The notes beneath the pieces were generated by a model. The model was not told the origin of the DNA and searched no databases. It saw nothing but the letters and a program-made list of their open reading frames with translations. A DNA stretch of 6,085 nucleotides from Acidobacteriaceae bacterium (GTDB lineage: Bacteria; Acidobacteriota; Terriglobia; Bryobacterales; Bryobacteraceae). The translations under genes were made by a program, and so were the position numbers. The stretch spans positions 1-6,085 of the forward strand of contig JAFAQG010000277.1 of the NCBI GenBank assembly GCA_019246575.1, in the 5' to 3' direction. Shown here in pieces: positions 1 to 6,085 of the stretch (positions are counted from its first letter, which is position 1; every line of letters starts with the position of its first letter).

Positions 1-1
1 C

Positions 2-904
2 GGGGACGTACTGGCCGAGTTGGATACGACCGCCGAGCGGCTGAGCCTTGAAGAAGAGCGAACAAGAAGGGCCAGCATTCTACCCCAGATCAACGCGCTC
101 GAGTCTCAGATGACATCCGAGCGGGCCGGTGTCGGGGGTGAGCGCCGCGTGCTCGACTTCTCGAAACAACAAGCTCTCGCTCAATACGAAGAGGCTGAAG
201 CTCAGGCCCTCCTCGCCGAGCAGGAGTGGGAGCGTGCCAAACGGCTCCGCGCTGAGGGCATTCTTGCCCAGGCCGACGCCGAACGCGCCAAATCGGATGC
301 CCAAAGCAAGCGCGCATCAGCCGAGAAGCTGAAGGTCGCGATCTCGACGCTTGAACCCGCGCTTGAGGTTCGGGAACACGACCGCGATGTGCAGCTGAAG
401 CAGATCGCAGCAGAGAAGGCCAAACTCGAAGCCGACATCGCCATTTCGGATGCCACCATCAAACGCCTCGAAAACGAAATCGAGCGGCGATACGTCCGGG
501 CGCCTGTGTCCGGCAAAGTTGCCGAATGCGCTAATCTGACCGCGGGTTCGCACATTGCGGAAGGCCAGCAGCTTGCAGTTATTCTGCCGCCCGGGAAAGT
601 GAGAGCCGTTGCCGAATTTGATCCGTCGTCCGCTCTCGGCAAACTGCACGCAGGACAACGCGCGACACTGCGGCTCGAGGGCTTTCCTTGGGCCGAGTAT
701 GGGACCATTGCTGCTCGTATCACGCGGGTGGCAGATGAGATCCGTGACGGGAAAGCGCGAGTGGAATTTGAGCTCACTTCGGTTGCACCTTCGCGAATCC
801 CCGTCCAACATGGACTCCCCGCCACGGTCGAAGTAGAAGTCGAGCGCACGACCCCCGCCGCGTTGGTCCTCAGGTCCGCGGGAACGATCCTCGGTGCTCA
901 TTGA
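2..904 (+). CDS. HlyD-family periplasmic adaptor (membrane fusion protein), 5'-truncated by the window edge
   Basis: The reading frame is open to the left edge, so the first in-window start-like codon (TTG at 20) is not the true start. The N-terminus with its inner-membrane helix is missing. The first residues (GDVLAELD) match the end of the first half-lipoyl motif of HlyD/EmrA-type adaptors. A long Ala/Glu/Lys/Arg-rich region with heptad-like spacing follows (about nt 20-490) and should form the periplasmic coiled-coil hairpin. The second half-lipoyl motif (RAPVSGKVAE, about nt 496-525) is next, then a beta-barrel-like region up to the stop. By family knowledge such adaptors link an inner-membrane ABC exporter to an outer-membrane channel. 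The gene ends 11 bases before the peptidase-ABC gene and is surely co-transcribed with it, so this is most likely that exporter's adaptor. The family call is firm; the substrate cannot be read from this gene. Confidence 0.93.
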   Translation, partial: GDVLAELDTTAERLSLEEERTRRASILPQINALESQMTSERAGVGGERRVLDFSKQQALAQYEEAEAQALLAEQEWERAKRLRAEGILAQADAERAKSDAQSKRASAEKLKVAISTLEPALEVREHDRDVQLKQIAAEKAKLEADIAISDATIKRLENEIERRYVRAPVSGKVAECANLTAGSHIAEGQQLAVILPPGKVRAVAEFDPSSALGKLHAGQRATLRLEGFPWAEYGTIAARITRVADEIRDGKARVEFELTSVAPSRIPVQHGLPATVEVEVERTTPAALVLRSAGTILGAH

Positions 905-908
905 AAGG
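903..908 (+). promoter_or_regulatory. Ribosome binding site that decides the TTG start at 916
   Basis: GAAAGG lies 7 bases before the TTG at 916, which is good Shine-Dalgarno spacing. It overlaps the adaptor stop codon (TGA, 902-904). The alternative in-frame TTG at 901 (overlapping the stop as TTGA) has no purine-rich motif at a useful distance. The overlap of stop codon and ribosome binding site suggests translational coupling of adaptor and transporter. Confidence 0.6.
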
Positions 909-915
909 TTGCGCA

Positions 916-3579
916 TTGAATAGGAAATGGCTCGCACCTGAGGTCGTGCAGACCTCACAGATGGACTGCGGTCCCGCCGCGCTCAAGTGCCTTTTGGAAG
1001 GGTTTGGCATTCGCGCTGGGTATGGCCGGCTCCGTGAAGCGTGTCAAACCGGGATAGACGGCACGTCCATAGACGCGATGGAGACCGTCGCAAACCAACT
1101 GGGTCTGGTGGCCGAGCAGATCATGATTCCGGCGGACCATATTTTTCTGCCCGAAAGCAGATCTCTGCCCGCCATTGTTGTGGTTCGGTTACCGAACGGC
1201 ATGACTCATTTTGTCGTGATCTGGCGCCGACATGGCAATTTGCTGCAGGTTATGGATGCATCGGTCGGCCGCCGGTGGGTGAGAGCCGCTCATTTTGCTT
1301 CCGAGATTTACAGCCACACCATGGCCGTTCCCGCCCTCGACTGGCGCCAGTTTGCAGGCTCCGACGAGTTTCAAGGCACGCTGAGACGTCGCTTGCTGCG
1401 GCTCCGAATTTCGACAAACGACGCCCAGCGACTCAGCGATGCTGCCTTGGAGGACCCGGGTTGGCACGGCTTGGCTGCTCTGGATGCCTCGACGCGAGCC
1501 GTCTCGGCTCTTGTGCGTGCAGGCGCGATACGCGCCGGCCGCGAATGCTTTCGCCTGGTACGGCAGTTCTGTCAAAATCCGACAGCTATTCCTCGTCAGT
1601 ATTGGTGCGTCGCGGCAGTTCCAAATTCCAACCCGGCCGAAAGCGACGAACAGCTATTCTTTAGGGGCGCAGTGCTGGTTCGCGTCTCGGGCAAAAACCC
1701 GGCGCGGAGTGCGGACCATCAACTCGGGCCTGAATTGCACGCGGCGCTTACGGAACCGCCAATCCGGCCCGCGCGCGAAGTGTTGCGTTATCTGCGCGCA
1801 AGCGGCACGGCCGCGATCGTAGCCCTTGCTTCAGCCACTGCGGTAGCCGCAGGTTCGGTCGTGCTCGAAGCGGTCCTTTTTAGAGCACTGTTCGACATAA
1901 GCTCCGAACTGCGCGTCGCAGGCCAGCGGATGGGTGCAGTGGCCGCACTGATCGCGTTCAGTTGTGCCGTATGGCTTCTCGAATTCTCGATTCTATCCGC
2001 CATTGTTCGCCTGGGAAGGCAACTCGAGAACCGGCTGCGAACGGCGTTCCTCGCAAAGATTCCGCTTTTGGGAGATCGATACTTTCAGAGCCGTCTCTCC
2101 TCCGATATGGCCGAGCGCAGCCATGCGACTCACCGCGTTCGGCAGCTTCCGTTATTAGTTCGGCAGTTGCTCTCGGCGGGGTTCAAGCTGTTCGCGACCG
2201 CCGCGGCACTCATCTGGCTTGAGCCGTCAGCGTGGCCTTTAATCCTGCTGATCGTCGCGAGCGCTCTCGCGCCCCCGTTCGCAGCGCAATCCATACTCGC
2301 CGAACGCGATTTGCGAGTACGCAGTCATGCCGCGGCATTGACGCGCTTCTATTTGGACGCAATGCTCGGGGTACTCGCAATCAGGGCTCATGGCGCCGAG
2401 CGTAGCGTCAGGCGCGAGCACGACAGACTCCTCGGCGAATGGGGTAGCGCCGCTCTGCTACTGCAGAAAGCTGTTGTGAAGCTGGAAGCGTTACAGGGCA
2501 TTGCGATGTTCGGCTTTGTTGCATGGCTCCTGCTCAGCAATGCCTTTCAAGCCGCCGACATCGGGCGCATGTTGCTGGTTGTCTATTGGGCGTTAAATCT
2601 TCCGGTCTTGGGGCAGGAGATTGCCGGTATCGCTCGTCGGTATCCGTACTACCGCAATCTCACCGTGCGAGTGCTCGAACCGCTCGGCGCACCGGAGGAG
2701 CAGCACAGCAGCGACTCACACCAGCAGGTCCAGGTCGGACAGCAAGCGCCGCGGATCCAGTTTCGGAACGTTTCCGTTACGGTTTCGGGGCACACCATTC
2801 TCGAAGACATCAATCTCGACATCGAAGCGGCAACCCATGTCGCGATCGTGGGGCCTTCGGGCGCAGGCAAGTCGAGCCTCGCGGGCGTGCTTCTAGGCTG
2901 GCTGAAACCGAGCAGCGGAGACGTCCTGGTGGATGGATCGAAGCTCGATCCCGAGGCTCTGCGCGCGTCCACGGCTTGGGTCGATCCGGCGGTTCACATC
3001 TGGAACCGTTCGTTGCTCTCGAATGTGTGTTATGGCTCGCAAGCCGATTCCTTCGAGGCGGCAGATGCGATCGAAACGGCCCTGCTTCGAAACGTTGTCG
3101 AAACGCTGCCCGGGGGATTACAGACTGCTCTCGGCGAAGGCGGCGGATTGGTCTCTGGCGGCGAGGGGCAGCGGGTCCGATTCGCTCGCGCACTGCTGCG
3201 AAGAGACGCCCGGCTCGTAATTTTGGACGAGCCGTTCCGCGGCCTTGATCGCGAAAAACGGCGGGAATCGTTGTCCCGTGCCAGACAGGCCTGGAAAAAC
3301 GCGACGCTCGTCTGTATTACTCACGACATCGAAGAAACCAAGCAATTCGACCGCGTCATCGTTGTCGAGAACGGCACGGTCGTTGCCGACGGCGACCCCA
3401 AAGCACTGAGCTTGCGTAAGAACTCGCGCTACGCGGATCTGCTTCGAGCAGAGCGCGAAACCCGGTCTCGCCTGTGGTCCGGAAACATGTGGCGAAGGGT
3501 TCGCGTTCAGTCCGGTCGAATCCTGGAGCAGACGTGCGAGCCGGCCCGCGAACAAGAGCTGCAATCGGAGGTCGCGTAA
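916..3579 (+). CDS. C39 peptidase-containing ABC exporter (leader peptidase/permease/ATPase), 887 aa
   Basis: Residues are numbered from TTG 916. Residues 1-135 form a C39 peptidase domain: QTSQMDCGPAAL holds catalytic Cys18 and the upstream oxyanion Gln, THFVV gives His98 and VMDAS gives Asp114, so the triad is intact and leader cleavage is expected. Residues about 138-297 are an insert that ordinary ~700-aa C39 transporters lack. Six membrane segments lie near 298-322, 339-364, 426-459 (two), 529-546 and 552-566. The ATPase domain (about 614-845) has Walker A GPSGAGKSS (646 onward), signature SGGEGQR (747 onward), Walker B VILDE (Asp771, Glu772) and H-loop His803. The usual Q-loop Gln is replaced by Asp690. 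A basic tail of about 45 residues follows. It should export a small peptide or protein across the inner membrane, paired with the next gene. An in-frame TTG at 901 would add five residues; the start at 916 has the better ribosome binding site. Confidence 0.93.
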   Translation: MNRKWLAPEVVQTSQMDCGPAALKCLLEGFGIRAGYGRLREACQTGIDGTSIDAMETVANQLGLVAEQIMIPADHIFLPESRSLPAIVVVRLPNGMTHFVVIWRRHGNLLQVMDASVGRRWVRAAHFASEIYSHTMAVPALDWRQFAGSDEFQGTLRRRLLRLRISTNDAQRLSDAALEDPGWHGLAALDASTRAVSALVRAGAIRAGRECFRLVRQFCQNPTAIPRQYWCVAAVPNSNPAESDEQLFFRGAVLVRVSGKNPARSADHQLGPELHAALTEPPIRPAREVLRYLRASGTAAIVALASATAVAAGSVVLEAVLFRALFDISSELRVAGQRMGAVAALIAFSCAVWLLEFSILSAIVRLGRQLENRLRTAFLAKIPLLGDRYFQSRLSSDMAERSHATHRVRQLPLLVRQLLSAGFKLFATAAALIWLEPSAWPLILLIVASALAPPFAAQSILAERDLRVRSHAAALTRFYLDAMLGVLAIRAHGAERSVRREHDRLLGEWGSAALLLQKAVVKLEALQGIAMFGFVAWLLLSNAFQAADIGRMLLVVYWALNLPVLGQEIAGIARRYPYYRNLTVRVLEPLGAPEEQHSSDSHQQVQVGQQAPRIQFRNVSVTVSGHTILEDINLDIEAATHVAIVGPSGAGKSSLAGVLLGWLKPSSGDVLVDGSKLDPEALRASTAWVDPAVHIWNRSLLSNVCYGSQADSFEAADAIETALLRNVVETLPGGLQTALGEGGGLVSGGEGQRVRFARALLRRDARLVILDEPFRGLDREKRRESLSRARQAWKNATLVCITHDIEETKQFDRVIVVENGTVVADGDPKALSLRKNSRYADLLRAERETRSRLWSGNMWRRVRVQSGRILEQTCEPAREQELQSEVA
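3567..3571 (+). promoter_or_regulatory. Strong ribosome binding site for the second ABC gene
   Basis: GGAGG sits inside the last codons of the first transporter gene, 7 bases before the ATG at 3579. The stop of the first gene and this start overlap as TAATG. This fixes the start at 3579, although the frame stays open for about another 100 bases upstream. Confidence 0.8.
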
Positions 3580-5672
3580 TGCGTCGACCTGACATCTTGG
3601 CGTGCACCTGGCAAACCGCGCAACTCGCCGATTGCGTCACGGCAATCATCACAAAATGCGGCATTGCTGCCAAAATGTCGGGATTGGCTGCGGACGAGAT
3701 CGGCAAAGCCCCAAAGGACCCGGACGCATTCATTCAAGAGCTGGCCAACCGCACGGGTTGCGAAGCGGATGTGGTCGAGATGAACTGCGGCGATCTCGAT
3801 TGCGAGCTAGCGCACGCCTATCCTGCCGTCTTGCGTGTGGGCGAGCACGCATACCTGGCCTGCGTAGGCAGCCAACGCTCAACGCTCGATGTATTAACGC
3901 CGAATATGAAGACCGTAAGGCTCCAACGGCGTGAAATCGCGCGCCTCATTCGTGCGCCTTACGAAGAGGATCGCCGCTCTCACATTGAGACTCTACTGCA
4001 TGAGGCCGGGGTTCGAGCCGAGCGCAGGAGTGCGGCTTGTGAGGCGTTATTGTCCGAGCAACTCGGAAACAAGCGATTCAACCAATGCTGGGTTTTCCGG
4101 CAGGCTCCCGGTGCGGGCAGCTTAGGATGGCTGAGACAAGCGAACGCAATCCGCGACGCAGCGTCGTTGGTTACCGCGCACGGGTTGCAATACGTTCTGT
4201 GGCTTGCCTCCTGGGCGATGCTCGGCAACCTCTCCCTTCAAGGCCGGATGGATTCGGGCTGGCTGCTGGGCTGGGCTCTTCTGTGCGCCACGCTTCTTCC
4301 GTTTCGTGTTCTCGAGACGTGGTTACAGGGCGTTCTCGTCATCCGCGTCGGCGGCTTGCTCAAGAGAAGGTTGTTAGCCGGTGCGCTGCGTCTCAATCCG
4401 GAAGAAGTCCGGCATGGCGGAATCGGCACTTTTCTTGGCCAGGCACTCGAGGCGGAAGCAATTGAGACGCTTGCACTCGGCGGCGGAGTTGCCGGACTAC
4501 TCGCAATCGTGGAACTCGGGGTGGCGGCGTTCATACTGGGCGGGCTCGCGTTTCTCATGCTTTTCTGGTTCGCAGTTACGGCATTCGTTGGCTTCAAATT
4601 TTTCGCGTGCTTCCAAAAATGGACGGGCCGCCGCATGGAAATTACGAACAATCTCATCGAGTCCCTGGTTGGGCATCGAACCAGGCTGGCGCAGCAGAGG
4701 CGCGAATATTGGTACGATTCGGAAGATCTGGGCCTCCACAATTATTTCGGTACGTCACAGCGACTCGACCGCGCGACCACGGTTTTGATCGGAGCGATTC
4801 CTCGCGGCTGGCTTATCACCGCACTTGCATTTCTGGCGCCGTCGCTCGTTACCGGCAAAACATCGGCATCGCAAACAGCGATGATGCTGGGCGGCATACT
4901 ACTCGCATTCACTGCCTTCGAGCGATTGGCCGGCTCCGCGTCCGAGATCGCATCCGCATGGGTGGCTTGGAAGAGAATCTCGCACCTGTTTCATGCTGCA
5001 TCTCGAAACAGCGAGTTGGGGCAAGTGCTCGAGCATCGCCCGGCACGCCACGAGCCCGGGACAAAGCTTATTGAAGCCCAGCGCCTCACATTTACGTACC
5101 CAAAGCAAGCCCACCCAACTCTGAAATCGTGTTCGCTCGTCGTCAGGCGGCGAGAGCGGATTCTTCTGGAGGGGCCCTCCGGCGGCGGCAAGTCGACCTT
5201 GGCATCTCTCCTATCCGGTACCCGCAAGCCGGATTCAGGACTGCTGCTCGCAAACGGCCTGGACATGCCCACTCTGGGCGCGGCGCTCTGGCGCAAGTCC
5301 GTTACCGCTGTTCCTCAATTTCATGAGAACTATATCCTCACCGAGACCCTTGCATTCAATCTGCTGTTCGGAAGGCGCTGGCCGCCCACGGTGGCCGATA
5401 TGGAGGAAGCGGAATCGGTTTGCCGCAGCCTTGGACTGGGCAATCTGATCGATCGAATGCCGAGCGGGCTTCTGCAAATGGTTGGCGAGGGCGGGTGGCA
5501 ACTGTCGCATGGCGAGCGCAGCCGGATCTATATCGCGCGCGCCTTGTTGCAAAAGCCCGAGTTGATGATTCTGGACGAAAGCTTCGGCGCACTCGATCCG
5601 GAGAATTTGCAGCTTGCGCTCGAATTCACGCTTAAGGAAGCCGATACGCTGATGGTGATCGCGCACCCGTAA
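3579..5672 (+). CDS. ABC exporter subunit with degenerate C39-like N-terminal domain, 697 aa
   Basis: Residues 1-120 look like a decayed C39 domain. QTAQ occupies residues 12-15 exactly as QTSQ does in the partner, but the catalytic DCG is not preserved (LADCV), and the Asp position reads VLTPN (Thr107); a His remains at 90. A helical linker leads to six membrane segments near 203-221, 226-246, 304-343 (two), 410-427 and 434-452. The ATPase domain begins near 497: Walker A GPSGGGKST (532 onward, Lys538), Q-loop Gln580, signature LSHGE (642-646), Walker B MILDE (Asp666, Glu667), D-loop ALD. The protein then stops right after the H-loop (VIAHP, His696, Pro697), without the 40-60 residues that usually follow. 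The gene overlaps its upstream partner by one base, so a heterodimeric exporter is the natural reading. From memory, relatives of this pair may share this short end; I could not check. Fold is certain, non-peptidase role is inferred. Confidence 0.9.
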   Translation: MRRPDILACTWQTAQLADCVTAIITKCGIAAKMSGLAADEIGKAPKDPDAFIQELANRTGCEADVVEMNCGDLDCELAHAYPAVLRVGEHAYLACVGSQRSTLDVLTPNMKTVRLQRREIARLIRAPYEEDRRSHIETLLHEAGVRAERRSAACEALLSEQLGNKRFNQCWVFRQAPGAGSLGWLRQANAIRDAASLVTAHGLQYVLWLASWAMLGNLSLQGRMDSGWLLGWALLCATLLPFRVLETWLQGVLVIRVGGLLKRRLLAGALRLNPEEVRHGGIGTFLGQALEAEAIETLALGGGVAGLLAIVELGVAAFILGGLAFLMLFWFAVTAFVGFKFFACFQKWTGRRMEITNNLIESLVGHRTRLAQQRREYWYDSEDLGLHNYFGTSQRLDRATTVLIGAIPRGWLITALAFLAPSLVTGKTSASQTAMMLGGILLAFTAFERLAGSASEIASAWVAWKRISHLFHAASRNSELGQVLEHRPARHEPGTKLIEAQRLTFTYPKQAHPTLKSCSLVVRRRERILLEGPSGGGKSTLASLLSGTRKPDSGLLLANGLDMPTLGAALWRKSVTAVPQFHENYILTETLAFNLLFGRRWPPTVADMEEAESVCRSLGLGNLIDRMPSGLLQMVGEGGWQLSHGERSRIYIARALLQKPELMILDESFGALDPENLQLALEFTLKEADTLMVIAHP

Positions 5673-5691
5673 CGCACAGCCCGCGGTCAGC

Positions 5692-5697
5692 TAAAAT
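5692..5697 (+). promoter_or_regulatory. Possible -10 element before the small ORF
   Basis: TAAAAT matches the sigma-70 -10 consensus at five of six positions in an otherwise GC-rich stretch. It would place a transcription start at about 5703-5706, at or just before the ATG at 5706, implying a leaderless or nearly leaderless message. No convincing -35 box lies 16-18 bases upstream, so this may be chance, with the small ORF read from the operon transcript. Confidence 0.2.
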
Positions 5698-5705
5698 TGA
5701 AGTTC

Positions 5706-5891
5706 ATGCCAGAGAACACCGATACTGGCGCGCTCAAGCACGCCACTTCGTCCAAGATCGCGCAAAAAGATAACGTCTACGAGGCCGAATACCTGGGCAG
5801 CGGAACGTTTAGCATCGTTAAGCCGAAACGGCAAGCAAAGAAAATCCGGCAATCTGCTCTGAAGGGAACGACCCCAGGCGCACGCAAGTAA
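5706..5891 (+). CDS. Small basic protein of unknown function, 61 aa
   Basis: I do not recognise this protein. The ATG at 5706 gives 61 residues; a TTG three codons upstream (5697) is an alternative, and neither has a good ribosome binding site. The first 28 residues are polar with five acidic residues. Residues 29-61 contain no acidic residue and nine Lys/Arg, including KPKRQAKKIR. There is no signal peptide, membrane segment, cysteine or clear double-glycine leader; the nearest thing is YLGSG at 29-33. Codon third positions are mostly G or C, as in the neighbours, which mildly supports coding. It lies 33 bases after the second ABC gene, on the same strand, and a hairpin begins at the base after its stop codon. 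It could be a small nucleic-acid-binding protein, a peptide linked to the exporter, or a spurious ORF. Confidence 0.45.
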   Translation: MPENTDTGALKHATSSKIAQKDNVYEAEYLGSGTFSIVKPKRQAKKIRQSALKGTTPGARK

Positions 5892-5919
5892 CTTCGTCTG
5901 TACGCCGGCGCAGACGAAG
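5892..5919. terminator. Inverted repeat between convergent genes, possible bidirectional terminator
   Basis: CTTCGTCTG (5892-5900) and CAGACGAAG (5911-5919) form a perfect 9-bp stem around a 10-base loop, which itself holds the palindrome CGCCGGCG. It begins one base after the small ORF's stop and lies 58 bases beyond the gltD stop on the other strand. Neither side has a clear T-run, so intrinsic termination is plausible but not textbook. Confidence 0.5.
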
Positions 5920-5921
5920 CG

Positions 5922-5941
5922 GGGGTAACCTGGTGCACCCC
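5922..5941. repeat. Short GC-rich inverted repeat
   Basis: GGGGT (5922-5926) pairs with ACCCC (5937-5941) across a 10-base loop; the 8-base palindrome GGTGCACC (5932-5939) overlaps it. It follows the stronger hairpin directly and may add to transcript-end structure for either convergent unit. It is short enough to be chance in GC-rich DNA. Confidence 0.2.
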
Positions 5942-5977
5942 GATGAATCTGACGGCGGCAGTTAACCGCAGCGCAAC

Positions 5978-6085
5978 TTACACCGGCAACTGGCTCGATC
6001 CCATCAGAAACGTATCTATGTGATGCGCCGCCTGGCGGCCTTCGGCAATGGCCCACACCACCAGCGATTGGCCCCGCCGCGCATC
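5978..6085 (-). CDS. gltD: Glutamate synthase small (beta) subunit, C-terminal 35 residues only
   Basis: Read on the minus strand from the right edge, the frame gives [20 protein letters not shown], then 15 residues ending [10 protein letters not shown] and a TAA stop at 5980-5978. The [15 protein letters not shown] block is the conserved C-terminal flavin-binding segment of GltD and related NADPH-dependent FAD oxidoreductases. GltD passes electrons from NADPH to the large subunit GltB, which makes glutamate from glutamine and 2-oxoglutarate in the cytoplasm. The rest of the gene lies beyond the window. It is transcribed towards the exporter operon and has no functional link to it; it marks the edge of the surrounding core genome. 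Confidence 0.88.
   Translation of the reverse strand, partial: DARRGQSLVVWAIAEGRQAAHHIDTFLMGSSQLPV

Noticed and set aside
20..22. TTG at 20 as start of the adaptor gene
   Set aside because: The frame is open upstream to the window edge and its first residues (GDVLAEL) fit an adaptor, so the gene starts outside the window.
202..958. Two minus-strand ORFs of 213-215 aa opposite the adaptor
   Set aside because: They are Ser/Arg-rich antisense shadows of a clear coding region, with no recognisable motif.
2523..3248. A 241-aa plus-strand ORF inside the first transporter gene
   Set aside because: It is an Arg/Ser-rich out-of-frame reading of the ATPase region, whose motifs are all in the main frame.
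3474..3578. An earlier start for the second ABC protein, overlapping the first by about 100 bases
   Set aside because: The ATG at 3579 has a strong GGAGG at proper spacing and a TAATG junction; the upstream residues are an Arg-rich shadow with no domain match.
5697..5726. TTGAAG and GATACT as a -35/-10 promoter pair with 18-base spacing
   Set aside because: Each matches only four of six consensus positions, the pair lies inside the small ORF, and no plus-strand gene follows it in the window.
5955..5969. GCGG/CCGC mini-hairpin just past the gltD stop
   Set aside because: A four-base stem in GC-rich DNA without a T-run is too likely by chance.
5691..6056. A 121-aa minus-strand ORF across the right-hand intergenic region
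   Set aside because: It overlaps gltD in a different frame and the small basic ORF on the other strand; no ribosome binding site or recognisable motif.

Overview
The window looks like a piece of a GC-rich (roughly 60% G+C by eye) proteobacterial chromosome. The best host clue is the 35-residue C-terminus of a glutamate synthase small subunit (GltD) at the right edge. Its ending ([17 protein letters not shown] ... [10 protein letters not shown]) resembles the Pseudomonas/Xanthomonas-type protein as I remember it, more than the E. coli one. A gammaproteobacterium or a close relative is therefore my inference; no species can be named.

Layout, left to right on the plus strand. Positions 2-904 hold the C-terminal 300 residues of a HlyD-type periplasmic adaptor whose N-terminus lies outside the window. 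Positions 916-3579 encode an 887-residue ABC exporter with an N-terminal C39 peptidase domain that keeps its Cys/His/Asp triad. Positions 3579-5672 encode a 697-residue second ABC exporter subunit whose N-terminal domain looks like a degenerate, non-catalytic C39 relative. The three genes are packed as one operon: 11 bases separate adaptor and first transporter, and the transporters share one base (TAATG). After 33 bases comes a small basic ORF (5706-5891, 61 aa) of unknown function. A hairpin follows its stop codon directly, and the convergent gltD gene (minus strand) ends at 5978.

The expected working model is a type 1 secretion or peptide-export machine. The two ABC proteins would form a heterodimer in the inner membrane, the C39 domain of the first would trim a leader peptide from a small substrate, and the HlyD adaptor would carry the product across the periplasm. 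The layout recalls the HlyD plus two-ABC cassettes of NHLM-type peptide systems, but the proteins look like a distinct paired family. The first carries about 155 extra residues between peptidase and membrane domain; the second ends two residues into its H-loop. No modification enzyme, outer-membrane channel, immunity gene or convincing double-glycine precursor is visible. The substrate is most likely encoded upstream, outside the window. The small basic ORF is only a weak candidate.

There is no gene-free stretch longer than about 90 bases.
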